Shown: positions 7,822-15,703, counted from the first letter of the stretch. The stretch: DNA of 61,765 nucleotides from Hymenobacter psychrophilus (GCF_900107135.1 NZ_FNOV01000007.1:7173-68937), one strand, 5' to 3'. Translations and numbers: made by a program. Notes: generated by a model from the sequence alone, not told the origin.

Positions 7822-9081
7822 TTACTGTGCGTAGGGTAAACCTATTTTGTTAACTACTGAGGTCCCTACGCGTCCACACTCACCACCCATTGGTACATAC
7901 AGGTGGCTTACGGCTTTCGTACGCTGGGCAACACCGGTGTATGGGTAGCCCTTGTAATCCAACGCATACGCCTCAATCAAGTGCGGCCATGTGGTGCCTT
8001 TTGGCGGGGGCTGCTGAATAAACTCCCGGACGTAGGCGGCAGTAGTTTCCGACCCCGTTTCAATCCAGGTGTGGACTGCTTCACGTAGTGCTCCGCGCTT
8101 CTTTAGTTTCCGCTGGTCCTGCTGAACGCCGCGCACCACTTTTTGCAAATCCTGGGGCGTCAGGTCGTCCACGTTAAGCAGGCACACCGTAGCGTATTGA
8201 AGGTTACGGTGCTTGTCGCGCTGGGGCTGTTCCAGGTCACGGAAGGAAAGCACGTCCCGCATAGCGTGGGCATAGATGGTAACCAGCTTTTCCGGTGACG
8301 ACAAATCCTCAGGCATCACGTTAAAAAGCCGTAGCCAGTGGTTAGCTAGCCTCACCTCCCACCGCTCCACGGTACAGGCAGTATTGAGACCATTTAGGCG
8401 GTGCCACTCAGTAATGTAGTGCTTGCCGTTTTTCTCTATTTCCTGCGTCTTATCGTAACCGACAACCTGCTTACCGTTACCACGGGGGCCACGGGCGGGC
8501 TTTCCAAACTCATAACCACCGTAGCCGCTGGTCTTCGCTGTGAGTTGCGGAAGTACCGCCCGATAACGCGGAGCTTCGTCACGGCGCTTTGCAAGGCTGC
8601 TGTCATGAAAGACACCATCAACCAGTTTTAGCAGTTCTACATTGAAGTCCAGGGCTATTTCACAGTAGGAAATGCACCGGAGTTGAAGCCCCAGCGTATC
8701 CCGGAGCAGCAGGTAGTAATGATACCAGCCCGTGCGAGTGTAGAACAGCCAGTTAGCGAAGGTGAAGCTAATTAGTCCGGCCTCTTCCGCACAAACCCCT
8801 TTTGGGTCGGTGCGCAACGTGCCAATTTCCTGCTCGTCAGCATACACCGTGAAACCATACCGAAAGGTGCCAGAACCTGGTTGCCGGGAAAGGGAAATAG
8901 GTTGTAGGGTGAGATCATCTGCCAGCCGGTAGTTCTTTCCGATTAGCAGGTACTGACTTTTGATAAAAGCAGCGGTCAAAGTGGGCGTTTGGGCGTCGTT
9001 TTCTAGGCTCAGAGTCAGGGCGTCCAAGGTGAGGGTGAAAGGCTCTGCCCGTAGAGGAACAGAGGAAAGCGTATTTAACAC
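7822..9081 (-). CDS. Rep_trans-type rolling-circle replication initiator or relaxase
   Basis: 419 residues from a GTG start. The pattern fits the replication initiation factor family PF02486 (pT181-type Rep, phage gpII-like, and MobT relaxases). EIALDF at about 141-146 corresponds to the conserved first metal/DNA strand. YGGYEFGK (187-194) and VVGYDKTQEI (206-215) match the family xYxGxR...xYDK motif. VERWEVRL (238-245) matches the conserved R-x-E-x-R/L strand. The family nicks a double-strand origin through a tyrosine and starts rolling-circle replication or transfer. The catalytic tyrosine could not be fixed by eye. The C-terminal third (about 290-419) is charged and unassigned. The gene lies on the lower-GC island, downstream of relic frames. 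Confidence 0.7.
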   Translation of the reverse strand: MLNTLSSVPLRAEPFTLTLDALTLSLENDAQTPTLTAAFIKSQYLLIGKNYRLADDLTLQPISLSRQPGSGTFRYGFTVYADEQEIGTLRTDPKGVCAEEAGLISFTFANWLFYTRTGWYHYYLLLRDTLGLQLRCISYCEIALDFNVELLKLVDGVFHDSSLAKRRDEAPRYRAVLPQLTAKTSGYGGYEFGKPARGPRGNGKQVVGYDKTQEIEKNGKHYITEWHRLNGLNTACTVERWEVRLANHWLRLFNVMPEDLSSPEKLVTIYAHAMRDVLSFRDLEQPQRDKHRNLQYATVCLLNVDDLTPQDLQKVVRGVQQDQRKLKKRGALREAVHTWIETGSETTAAYVREFIQQPPPKGTTWPHLIEAYALDYKGYPYTGVAQRTKAVSHLYVPMGGECGRVGTSVVNKIGLPYAQ

Positions 9082-9100
9082 TATACACTAAGGTACTAAG

Positions 9101-9123
9101 GCCGGGCGGGAACCCGGCTTTTT
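9101..9123 (+). terminator. Hairpin with T-tract upstream of the Rep gene
   Basis: GCCGGG (9101-9106) pairs with CCCGGC (9113-9118), followed by TTTTT on the plus strand. It lies between the RHH relic and the Rep-like gene. It could stop plus-strand antisense transcripts, as antisense RNAs control pT181-type replicons, or act as an attenuator hairpin. Confidence 0.5.
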
Positions 9124-9126
9124 CAG

Positions 9127-9267
9127 TTATTCGGCTTTTAAGAGCCGTGAAGCGGTGTAGGCTTCCAGGTAGCGGCGGAGTACCGCCGAAAGGGTTTCAT
9201 TGCGCCGGTAGGCGGTCCGGTGTGCTTCAATAAGCAACTCTTGCGTCAGGCGGAAATGAAGTTTGGT
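9127..9267 (-). pseudogene. Ribbon-helix-helix protein, start lost
   Basis: The minus strand reads TKLHFRLTQELLIEAHRTAY and then a helix ending YLEAYTASRLLKAE before TAA. This is a convincing ribbon-helix-helix (CopG/Arc/MobC-like) fold: a short beta strand followed by two amphipathic helices. The frame has no ATG, GTG or TTG ahead of the beta strand, because a TAG stop (9268-9270) directly precedes the first threonine. The gene is therefore probably decayed, or needs an undetected start. RHH proteins commonly sit beside Rep or relaxase genes as copy-number or relaxosome factors, and this one ends 45 bp before the Rep-like gene. Confidence 0.6.
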
Positions 9268-9357
9268 CTAAGTGGTGTTGGCTAGGGCGGCAAACCCGAT
9301 AACGGCCACGACTAGCAGCGTCACCAGCAGCGTCACCAGCAGCGCGTATACCCGCAA
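9268..9357 (-). other. Short hydrophobic frame
   Basis: A 29-residue frame between two TAG stops (LRVYALLVTLLVTLLVVAVIG-type, ending FAALANTT) would form one transmembrane helix. It includes a 12-bp tandem repeat encoding LLVT twice. There is no ATG; a TTG at the first codon is possible. It lies in the same frame as the RHH relic and the frame upstream, so it may be part of one broken gene rather than a small membrane protein. Confidence 0.3.
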
Positions 9358-9391
9358 CTACTTGCGCTGGTGCTCGATGATGGTGATTTTT

Positions 9392-9432
9392 CAGCTCTCA
9401 ATCAGCAACGAGACGTGGCTGATTGAGAGCTG
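9392..9432 (+). repeat. 15-bp perfect inverted repeat, possible origin
   Basis: CAGCTCTCAATCAGC (9392-9406) and GCTGATTGAGAGCTG (9418-9432) flank the 11-base loop AACGAGACGTG. No T-tract follows on either strand, so it is not a standard terminator. It lies about 310 bp upstream of the Rep-like gene. Rolling-circle initiators of this family nick inside such hairpins, so it is a candidate double-strand origin or attachment site. Confidence 0.45.
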
Positions 9433-9636
9433 CCGCTGCCGGGCCTTATAGAAAGACGCTTCCTGCCGCGCGGCTTTAATATACGTGTAGGCATTATTTA
9501 GCTTACCGCGCTGGTTGGCAATCGTTGGAAAGCTGAAACATGGGCACCTTTTCCTTGGTGGCTGTAAGAGTACCGAATAGCTGCAGGAGGCCGCCATCTA
9601 TGTACACGCTAACTGCCGCCAGTGTCCCAACGTCGC

Positions 9637-10545
9637 CTATCCTACTGTTCGCCGCAGAAACGCTAGTACCTCCTCGTATAGCACCTCGTGGAAACGGACC
9701 CGGTCGAAGCCGGGCGGATCTTGGGACGGTGGAAACGCCGGGCTCACGCGGGCAGGCGGGAACGGGCTCAGAAAAGAATAGTGACCTGCGTTTTCGATAA
9801 GCCGGAAATCCAATTGGTCGGGGTCGGGCACGCCGCGGCGGATAATTTCGGCGTGGGCCGGGGGTAGGAATTCGTCCTGCCCGCTCACCACCAGCAGAAT
9901 GGGCAGCCGGACGTTGGCCAGCGCCCCGGCCGGGGCAAACCACGGCACGGCCGGGGCTAGCAGTATCAGCGCACGCACCTGGGCATTGGCGGCCGGCACC
10001 GGAATAGCATGTGTCACTCCGTCGGGGCTGTCTACGGGACGGCTCCAGGGCTGCCCGCCGGCTAGGGCCAGCGACGTATAAGCCCCTAGTGAGTGGCCGA
10101 TGAGTGCCACCGCTTGGGAACGGAGGGCTGGGGCTAGTGCCGCATTGGCCAGTAGAACCTCCAGCGCAAGTTGCAGGTGGTGCGGCCGGGCGACTAGGTT
10201 CTGGCGGGTATTGGCCCAGGCGTTGTCGTCGCGGTTGTTGTGCGGGTGCTCGGGCATGCCCACCACATAGCCCTGCCGGGCTAGGAAGAGGGCTAGGTTG
10301 CGGTGAACCAGCCCCGAGCTGCCGGTACCGTGCGAGAGCAGTACCACCGGCCACGGCCCGGCCGCCACTGGGGCTGCCACGGCCACCACAAGCTGGTACA
10401 GGCCCACTGAGGTGGGCTGGCCGGGCGTGGCAGTGGGGTAGAAAACGTTCAAAGGAAACGTCAGATCCAGTCCCGGATCGGCCACCGGTAGGGCGCGGTA
10501 GCCAGCAGCGTAAGGCATGGTGAGGCTGGTTATTTTCGCCGACAA
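9637..10545 (-). CDS. Alpha/beta hydrolase (dienelactone-hydrolase-like)
   Basis: 302 residues with no signal peptide. It has VVLLSHGTGSSGLVHRNLA (an oxyanion-region HG motif), IGHSLGAYTSLAL (the nucleophile elbow GHSLG), VVSGQDEFLPPAH (the acid region) and ENAGHYSFLSPFPP (the catalytic histidine). This layout matches the platelet-activating-factor-acetylhydrolase/dienelactone-hydrolase-like group of predicted esterases. The insertion PEHPHNNRDDNAWANTRQN after the first motif is typical of those predicted hydrolases. The natural substrate is unknown. The gene marks the return to high-GC DNA after the island. Starts at MSAKITSLT or the downstream MPYAAGY are both possible. Confidence 0.87.
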   Translation of the reverse strand: MSAKITSLTMPYAAGYRALPVADPGLDLTFPLNVFYPTATPGQPTSVGLYQLVVAVAAPVAAGPWPVVLLSHGTGSSGLVHRNLALFLARQGYVVGMPEHPHNNRDDNAWANTRQNLVARPHHLQLALEVLLANAALAPALRSQAVALIGHSLGAYTSLALAGGQPWSRPVDSPDGVTHAIPVPAANAQVRALILLAPAVPWFAPAGALANVRLPILLVVSGQDEFLPPAHAEIIRRGVPDPDQLDFRLIENAGHYSFLSPFPPARVSPAFPPSQDPPGFDRVRFHEVLYEEVLAFLRRTVG

Positions 10546-10548
10546 ACG

Positions 10549-10788
10549 CTATTGGCGAACATGTATACCTGTTTCGGGCACGCCGGTCCGCCCCAGCCAA
10601 GTCCGGCCGGCTATTACTGCCAGCCCCGCACTGTTATGGCCGCCTTCAAGGCTTTCGTTGACAACGCGCCAGATGCTGCCGTACAGAAAGACCTGAATGC
10701 TACTAAGGTCCCGCGCAGTTGCTCCTAGCTGTTGTGCGGCTCTTTCAGCGTGGCCGAAGGTTGGGGCGTGCTGGATTTCCAGCAACAA
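10549..10788 (-). CDS. Doubtful small ORF
   Basis: A 79-residue frame directly upstream of the hydrolase gene, ending 3 bp before the hydrolase start codon. The sequence (HAERAAQQLGATARDLSSIQ, then a moderately protein-like region) matches nothing recognised. The opposite strand has a competing frame of similar quality. It may be a relic or noncoding. It is listed because the 10546-10911 stretch contains no better gene. Confidence 0.22.
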   Translation of the reverse strand: MLLEIQHAPTFGHAERAAQQLGATARDLSSIQVFLYGSIWRVVNESLEGGHNSAGLAVIAGRTWLGRTGVPETGIHVRQ

Positions 10789-10911
10789 AGCAGCGAATGA
10801 GTGCTTTGGAGAATAAGTAAACTGTTCTGTCAGGGCGAACGGTGCGAAGCAAGCCGCTCAGCCTCTGCCCAAACCCGACCGGTGTAGAAGCCCCTGCCGC
10901 CCTCATTCACC

Positions 10912-11394
10912 TTAGAACCAGCCGGCGGCCAGCTGCATGAGTTGCTCCAGGGCCTGCTGGTCGGTGGCGTCGAAGTCGTTGAGTTGGTCGCTGTCGACGT
11001 CGAGGACGGCGACGACCTGGCCATTTTTGAGGATGGGAACCACGATTTCCGACTTGGAATCGGAGCTACACGCAATGTGGCCGGGGAACTGTTCCACATC
11101 GGGCACGAGCAGCGTAGCCGCCTGCGTCCAACTGCTGCCGCACACGCCCTTGCCCCGCCCGATACGGGTACAGGCAATAGGGCCCTGGAATGGGCCCAGC
11201 ACCAGCTCATCATCTTTTACCAGGTAGAAGCCGACCCAGAAAAAACCAAAGGCCTGCCGGAGCGCGGCGGCGGTATTGGCCAGGTTGGCCACCAGATCGG
11301 GCTCGCCGGTAGTCAGCGCATCCAGTTGGGGCAGGAGCTGGCGGTATTGTTCAGCCTTGCTAAGGGTGATATCGAGCAACAGTTCTTCGGCCAT
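10912..11394 (-). CDS. msrC: Free methionine-(R)-sulfoxide reductase
   Basis: 160 residues from ATG 11394. The frame is open further upstream but passes the promoter at 11462, so the longer start is unlikely. It is a single GAF domain. The three family cysteines are present at about residues 75 (GPIACTRIG), 85 (GKGVCGSS) and 109 (HIACSSDSKSEIVVP), the last followed by the invariant SEIVVP strand. Members of the fRMsr/YebR family reduce free methionine-R-sulfoxide using thioredoxin and so repair oxidised methionine. The cytosolic location fits the lack of a signal. The length is typical of the family. Confidence 0.9.
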   Translation of the reverse strand: MAEELLLDITLSKAEQYRQLLPQLDALTTGEPDLVANLANTAAALRQAFGFFWVGFYLVKDDELVLGPFQGPIACTRIGRGKGVCGSSWTQAATLLVPDVEQFPGHIACSSDSKSEIVVPILKNGQVVAVLDVDSDQLNDFDATDQQALEQLMQLAAGWF

Positions 11395-11461
11395 GCGAAA
11401 GGGACGGGAGGTAAGAGGTGACAGGCCGGGTTGCTGGCCGGGCACCGGGATGGTGCAGGTG

Positions 11462-11469
11462 CAAAGATA
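11462..11469 (-). promoter_or_regulatory. Promoter -7 element of the fRMsr gene
   Basis: The minus strand reads TATCTTTG (plus-strand CAAAGATA), matching TAnnTTTG, 68 bp before the chosen start codon. Confidence 0.55.
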
Positions 11470-11711
11470 ATGCACGCGGCCGCGGCCAAGCGCCGCATGA
11501 TCTTGGAAGCAACTACCGAATCTCGGCTGAAAAATGGAAATTAGCCTAACGGTAGAAGTCAGGGTGGCTGTTTGCGCCGCCACACTGCCAAAATTTTACG
11601 ACCCGGTAGTTACTGGCGCCGTATCAACTACCAAGCCGGCTCCCCACAGCCGGCCGCCGCCCGCTGCCTGTTTCCGCTCCTCATCCACAACCAAATCCCA
11701 CCCTTAACTGA

Positions 11712-12242
11712 ATGCGTAAAGTTGTACTCTACATCGCCACCAGCCTCGATGGCTATATTGCCTCGCCCGACGGCTCGGTGGAGTGGTTGCCCAAAGCCGG
11801 CCTGACTGATTATGGCTACGCCGAATTTCTGAACGGCGCCGACACCACCCTGCTGGGCCGCGCCACCTATGAGCAGGTGCTCGATTCCGGACCCTGGCCA
11901 TATGCCCAGTTCACCAATTATGTGTTCAGCCGCCAGCCCCCGGCTCTGGAGGCCCACGCTTCGGTGCAATTCGTTTCCGAGGAGCCGGTAGCTTTCGTGC
12001 GGGCATTGCGTCAGCAGCCCGGCCGTACCATCTGGCTTATTGGGGGCAGTACGCTGGCTTCGCCGTTGCTCACGGCCGGTTTGGTCGATGAGTTGATGCT
12101 GCTGGTGGTGCCCCGCGTGCTGGGTTCGGGCATTTCGCTCTGGCGCCATCAGGCGCAGCCGCAGACGTTGCAAATGCTGCGCACCCAAACCTGGCCCGAC
12201 GGGACGGTGCTGCTGCACTATCAACTGCCCAAAAAAGATTGA
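11712..12242 (+). CDS. Dihydrofolate-reductase-like (RibD C-terminal domain) protein
   Basis: 176 residues. It opens MRKVVLYIATSLDGYIASPDGS, the hallmark N-terminus of the RibD C-terminal/DHFR-like reductase family. The NADPH-binding region appears as TIWLIGGSTLASPLL, and LVDELMLLVVPRVLGSGISLW is the conserved second half. It lacks the RibD deaminase domain. Proteins of this size (YwjB/YyaP-like) are presumed NADPH-dependent reductases with unknown substrates. The gene stands alone, divergent from the fRMsr gene, with a terminator at 12267. Confidence 0.88.
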   Translation: MRKVVLYIATSLDGYIASPDGSVEWLPKAGLTDYGYAEFLNGADTTLLGRATYEQVLDSGPWPYAQFTNYVFSRQPPALEAHASVQFVSEEPVAFVRALRQQPGRTIWLIGGSTLASPLLTAGLVDELMLLVVPRVLGSGISLWRHQAQPQTLQMLRTQTWPDGTVLLHYQLPKKD

Positions 12243-12266
12243 TTCCGCATCAACCCAACAAACGAT

Positions 12267-12304
12267 AAAACCGGCTAGCTTCACGGCTCCAGCCGGTTTT
12301 TCGT
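12267..12304 (+). terminator. Terminator
   Basis: AAAACCGGCT (12267-12276) pairs with AGCCGGTTTT (12291-12300), followed by a T-run. It ends the DHFR-like transcript, only 5 bp before the next start codon at 12309. Confidence 0.82.
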
Positions 12305-12308
12305 TTCT

Positions 12309-13214
12309 ATGCCTCTCAGGTTACACGCTTTACTCGCCGCCGCTCTGCTCGTGGCCGCGGCCCAACCCTTGTACGCGCAGCGCACCCTCATCGGCACCGT
12401 GCAGGATGAGCGGGGAGCGGCCGTGCCATTCGCCGTGCTGGAGCTGCCGGCCCAAAAGCTCGGCGTGCAGGCCGACGACGAGGGCCGCTTTTCCTTCCCG
12501 CTCCCCGCCAGCCTCGCGCCCACCGATTCGCTGAGCGTGTCGGCGCTGGGCTACGCACGGCGGCGCGTGCCGGTACCAGCCGGGGCTACTGCTACGTTGC
12601 AGCTGGCCGCGCTGCCCGTGTCGCTGAACGAGGTGGTGGTAAGGGGTACGCGGGCTGCGCCGGTGGTATTGGGTGCGGAGGAGGTAGATGAGATAAGGAG
12701 CTACGGCCAGTCAGGACTCAGTGAAGAGAAGAATACGGGCTGGCAGATAGCATACTTGGTTGATGCCCCGCCCGCAGGCTACATCGAGGAAGTTCGGTTC
12801 TATGTGCGTAAGAAAGAACGCGGAAAATGCTCGGAGGGTACCCAGGCGCCTTTTCGGGTACGCTTGTACGCGCCGGATAGCCTTACGGGTGTGCCCGGCG
12901 CCGATATATTGCTGATTTCCGTACTAACTGCCGCTACCAAACCCGGCTGGCACACGGTAGACGTACGCCGCTTCAACATCAAGGCCCCCAGTCAGGGCTT
13001 TTTTGTGGCCATGGAATGGGTTTATACTGATGCTAAGTATCTGTGCGTGCAAGCAACGAATAGGCCTAGTAGTAAGGGGAAATTTATAACGTTTTATGGC
13101 CAATCCTTGGGTTGCGCGCCATCAAATGGGCACACGTTTAATTATAGAGCCGGCTGGGGCTGGCAGAAAAGCACGTTCGGTGACGCCGCCATTCAGGCAG
13201 TTATCCAGCCATAA
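12309..13214 (+). CDS. Secreted CarboxypepD_reg-domain protein
   Basis: 301 residues. A signal peptide (residues 1-23, ending PLYAQ) precedes a CarboxypepD_reg-like beta domain at about 25-105 (TLIGTVQDERGAAVPFAVLEL, DDEGRFSFPLP, LSVSALGYARRRV). The following NEVVVRGTRAAP resembles the linker before a TonB plug, but no plug or barrel follows. The C-terminal 190 residues (YLVDAPPAGYIEEVRFYVRK, RVRLYAPDSLTGVPG, GWHTVDVRRFNIKAP, GFFVAMEWVY) form a beta-rich domain of no recognised name. Base composition and codon use shift toward A/T near the domain junction at about 12660, suggesting that the two halves have different origins. Role unknown; probably periplasmic or on the cell surface. Confidence 0.8.
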   Translation: MPLRLHALLAAALLVAAAQPLYAQRTLIGTVQDERGAAVPFAVLELPAQKLGVQADDEGRFSFPLPASLAPTDSLSVSALGYARRRVPVPAGATATLQLAALPVSLNEVVVRGTRAAPVVLGAEEVDEIRSYGQSGLSEEKNTGWQIAYLVDAPPAGYIEEVRFYVRKKERGKCSEGTQAPFRVRLYAPDSLTGVPGADILLISVLTAATKPGWHTVDVRRFNIKAPSQGFFVAMEWVYTDAKYLCVQATNRPSSKGKFITFYGQSLGCAPSNGHTFNYRAGWGWQKSTFGDAAIQAVIQP

Positions 13215-13233
13215 ATTTCAAAAAAACCTCTTT

Positions 13234-13281
13234 AAACCAGTAGCGGTGATCCCCAGGTTGGGAGCCACCGCTACTGGTTTT
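13234..13281 (+). terminator. Terminator
   Basis: A 15-bp perfect stem (AAACCAGTAGCGGTG with CACCGCTACTGGTTT, 13234-13248 and 13266-13280) lies between converging genes. Confidence 0.85.
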
Positions 13282-13356
13282 ATACTATAATGGACAAGGC
13301 CGTTTTTGCTCAAAAGCTTCCCCATTCAAACAAAAGAGTCAGTTAAATCCAGCCTG

Positions 13357-14037
13357 CTAAAACAGGCTTGGTGGTGGGGTTTTGAGCTGGGCAATGACGG
13401 TCTGGCCCCCTTTTACCTTCTCGCCGATCTGCACCTTTATTTCTGTGTCGAGGGGCACGAAGATGTCGACCCGCGAGCCAAACTTGATGAAGCCGAACTC
13501 CTCGCCCTGGCTTACCTCATCGCCTTCGTTCACGTACCATACAATGCGGCGGGCCATGGCGCCGGCAATCTGGCGGAACAGCACCAGCGGGCCGGCTTCC
13601 GACTCCACGACCACCGTGGTGCGCTCGTTTTTGGTGCTGCTTTTAGGGTGCCAGGCTACCAGGTAGTTGCCAGGGTGGTACTTGAAGTAGCGCACAACGC
13701 CCGAAATGGGGTTGCGGGTGATGTGCACGTTAATTGGCGACATGAAAATGCTGATCTGCATGCGCATATCGTCGAAGTACTCGGGCTCCTGTACGTTCTC
13801 AATTACCACCACCTTGCCGTCGGCAGGAGCGATAATCAGGTCTTCGTGCGTGAAGAGGCGACGGGCCGGGCTGCGGAAAAACTGCAGCAGAATCAGGAAC
13901 ATGATAACCGAGATGCCCGCAAACACTTTGTTGAAGCCGCTATTATCAGCGTTGTAGCGGAAAAGCAGCAGGTTCACGGCCAGCAGCGCCAGCAGCGTAA
14001 AAAACAGAATCCGTCGTCCTTCCTTGTGGATTTTCAT
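13357..14037 (-). CDS. psd: Phosphatidylserine decarboxylase proenzyme
   Basis: 226 residues, the short archaeal/Bacteroidetes-type Psd. Two hydrophobic segments near the N-terminus (about 11-26 and 38-52) anchor it in the inner membrane. PADGKVVVIE, INVHITRNPISG and FKYHPGNY are core motifs. FGSRVDIF at about 186-193 holds the self-cleavage site between Gly187 and Ser188, which creates the pyruvoyl group. The enzyme converts phosphatidylserine to phosphatidylethanolamine. CdsA, which makes the CDP-diacylglycerol precursor for the same pathway, is two genes away but separated by glutamate dehydrogenase. Confidence 0.94.
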   Translation of the reverse strand: MKIHKEGRRILFFTLLALLAVNLLLFRYNADNSGFNKVFAGISVIMFLILLQFFRSPARRLFTHEDLIIAPADGKVVVIENVQEPEYFDDMRMQISIFMSPINVHITRNPISGVVRYFKYHPGNYLVAWHPKSSTKNERTTVVVESEAGPLVLFRQIAGAMARRIVWYVNEGDEVSQGEEFGFIKFGSRVDIFVPLDTEIKVQIGEKVKGGQTVIAQLKTPPPSLF

Positions 14038-14232
14038 AAATCACTGATGATGCAGGTGTTGGGGTGTCGCAGATGTGGGCGGCTCCTGGAGGTAACGTTG
14101 AGCGGGCAGTTAGGATGTCGGGCTGCAGAGGTTCACCCCAAATAAATGGTAGCGCGAAGCCACGGATTGCGGCCTCAAGCCAACCAGTTTACGCGAAGAT
14201 AGCCCGAACCAGCGGCTCGGGCTATCCGAAAA

Positions 14233-14240
14233 CAAATATA
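14233..14240 (-). promoter_or_regulatory. Possible psd promoter -7 element
   Basis: The minus strand reads TATATTTG, matching TAnnTTTG, about 195 bp before psd. A 10-bp hairpin (14198-14207 with 14217-14226) follows in the presumed leader. Confidence 0.4.
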
Positions 14241-14327
14241 CGGGCGCCGGACTAATGCTGCGTCGGGGCGCCCGGAACGGCTGGCGCAACCGCGCCGCCT
14301 GGCCGGCAGCAGCAGCAAAGCGGTGTT

Positions 14328-15623
14328 TTAGTAGCCGCCGCGGAACTTGTAGGTCTGGGCGACTTTATCGATGGCCACCACATACGCGGCGATGCGCATG
14401 GGCACGTCGTACTTGCGGCTGGTCTGGTACACCTTCTCGAAGGCGTCGTTCATGATGCGGTCGGCGCGGTCGGTTACCATCTTTTCGCTCCACTTGAAGC
14501 CCTGCTTGTTCTGCACCCATTCGAAGTAGGAGACTGTAACGCCGCCCGAGTTGGCCAGAATGTCGGGCACCACCATAATACCCTTCTCATTGATGATGGG
14601 GTCGGCGGAAGCGGAAGTGGGGCCATTGGCGCCTTCCACAATCAGCTTCGCCTTGATGTTGTGGGCGTTGTGCTCGGTAATAACGTCTTCAACGGCAGCT
14701 GGTACGAGCACGTCCACGTCGGTCGTGAGCAGGTCGTCGGCATTTTCGAGCATCGTAGCGCCCTGGAAGCCGTCGAGGCGGCCGGCATGGGCATTTTTGT
14801 AGGCTATAGCCTCATCAATGTCGATGCCGTTATCGTTCCAGTAAGCGCCGCTCACGTCGGAAAGACCTTTGATTTTTACGCCCTTCTCGCTCAGCAGCTT
14901 GGCCGCCCACGAGCCCACGTTGCCGAAGCCCTGCACCGCTGCCGACACATTGTGCGGGTCGAGGTCGAGCGTTTTGAGGGCCGCCATCGTGGCTACCATC
15001 ACGCCGCGGCCAGTGGCCTCGGTGCGGCCCAGCGAGCCGCCCATCACCAGGGGCTTGCCCGTTACCACAGCCGGCGAGGTGCCGCCCACGGTCTTCGAGA
15101 ACTCATCCATCAGCCAGGCCATCTCGCGCGGGCCCGTGCCCATGTCGGGGGCCGGAATGTCGCGGTCGGGACCGAATACGTCCTTCATGGCCAGCGTGTA
15201 GCCGCGGGTGAGGCGCTCAATTTCGCCGGCGCTCATTTTGGTTGGCTCGCAGATGATACCGCCTTTGGCCCCGCCGTACGGAATGTCGACCACGGCACAC
15301 TTCCAGGTCATCCAGGCGGCCAGGGCCTTCACCTCGTCGAGGTGCACGTTCTTGTCGTAGCGGATGCCACCCTTGCTGGGCCCCAGAATGGTGTTGTGGA
15401 TAACGCGGTAACCCTCGAACACGCGCACCTTGCCGTTGTCCATCGTAACGGGAATGTGCACAATGACCTGCTTGTCGGCCGCCTTGAGCACTTCGTACGT
15501 TTCTTCGTCGAGACCGAGAATTTCGGCCGCCACGTTGAAGCGCGACATCATCGATTCGAGGGGGTTTTCGGCATCAACGCGCGGCGCCGGCTCTTTGTAC
15601 TTGTAGACCGTGGTAGCAGCCAT
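14328..15623 (-). CDS. gdhA: Glutamate dehydrogenase (ELFV family)
   Basis: 431 residues from ATG 15623. The frame is open to 15698, but that would run through the promoter at 15696, so the shorter start is chosen. It has the dimerisation/catalytic half with GPSKGGIRYDKNV, MTWKCAVVDIPYGGAKGGI (catalytic lysines) and PAPDMGTGPREM (catalytic aspartate region). The Rossmann half has AAVQGFGNVGSWAAK. The family reversibly deaminates glutamate to 2-oxoglutarate and ammonia. The length fits the about 420-430 residue NAD(P)-type enzymes. A C-rich leader directly precedes the start codon. Two paralogs lie at 37.7 and 53.6 kb. Confidence 0.93.
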   Translation of the reverse strand: MAATTVYKYKEPAPRVDAENPLESMMSRFNVAAEILGLDEETYEVLKAADKQVIVHIPVTMDNGKVRVFEGYRVIHNTILGPSKGGIRYDKNVHLDEVKALAAWMTWKCAVVDIPYGGAKGGIICEPTKMSAGEIERLTRGYTLAMKDVFGPDRDIPAPDMGTGPREMAWLMDEFSKTVGGTSPAVVTGKPLVMGGSLGRTEATGRGVMVATMAALKTLDLDPHNVSAAVQGFGNVGSWAAKLLSEKGVKIKGLSDVSGAYWNDNGIDIDEAIAYKNAHAGRLDGFQGATMLENADDLLTTDVDVLVPAAVEDVITEHNAHNIKAKLIVEGANGPTSASADPIINEKGIMVVPDILANSGGVTVSYFEWVQNKQGFKWSEKMVTDRADRIMNDAFEKVYQTSRKYDVPMRIAAYVVAIDKVAQTYKFRGGY

Positions 15624-15625
15624 AC

Positions 15626-15645
15626 GGGTGGGGGTTGGGTGGGGG
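15626..15645 (-). promoter_or_regulatory. C-rich leader of gdhA
   Basis: The plus strand reads GGGTGGGGGTTGGGTGGGGG, so the mRNA has four C-runs ending 3 bp before the ATG. The DNA has G-quadruplex potential. Equivalent tracts precede both paralogs. Confidence 0.5.
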
Positions 15646-15695
15646 AAATAAGGTAGCGGCCCCGAAAAAACGGAGCCGCGGGTGGAATTCGCAGG

Positions 15696-15703
15696 CAAAG
15701 GTA
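15696..15703 (-). promoter_or_regulatory. gdhA promoter -7 element
   Basis: The minus strand reads TACCTTTG, a perfect TAnnTTTG match, about 73 bp before the gdhA start. Confidence 0.65.

Noticed and set aside
9637..10600. Alternative frames over the hydrolase gene (9503-10600 minus)
   Set aside because: Shadow of the GHSLG hydrolase; Pro/Arg/Gly-rich composition without motifs.
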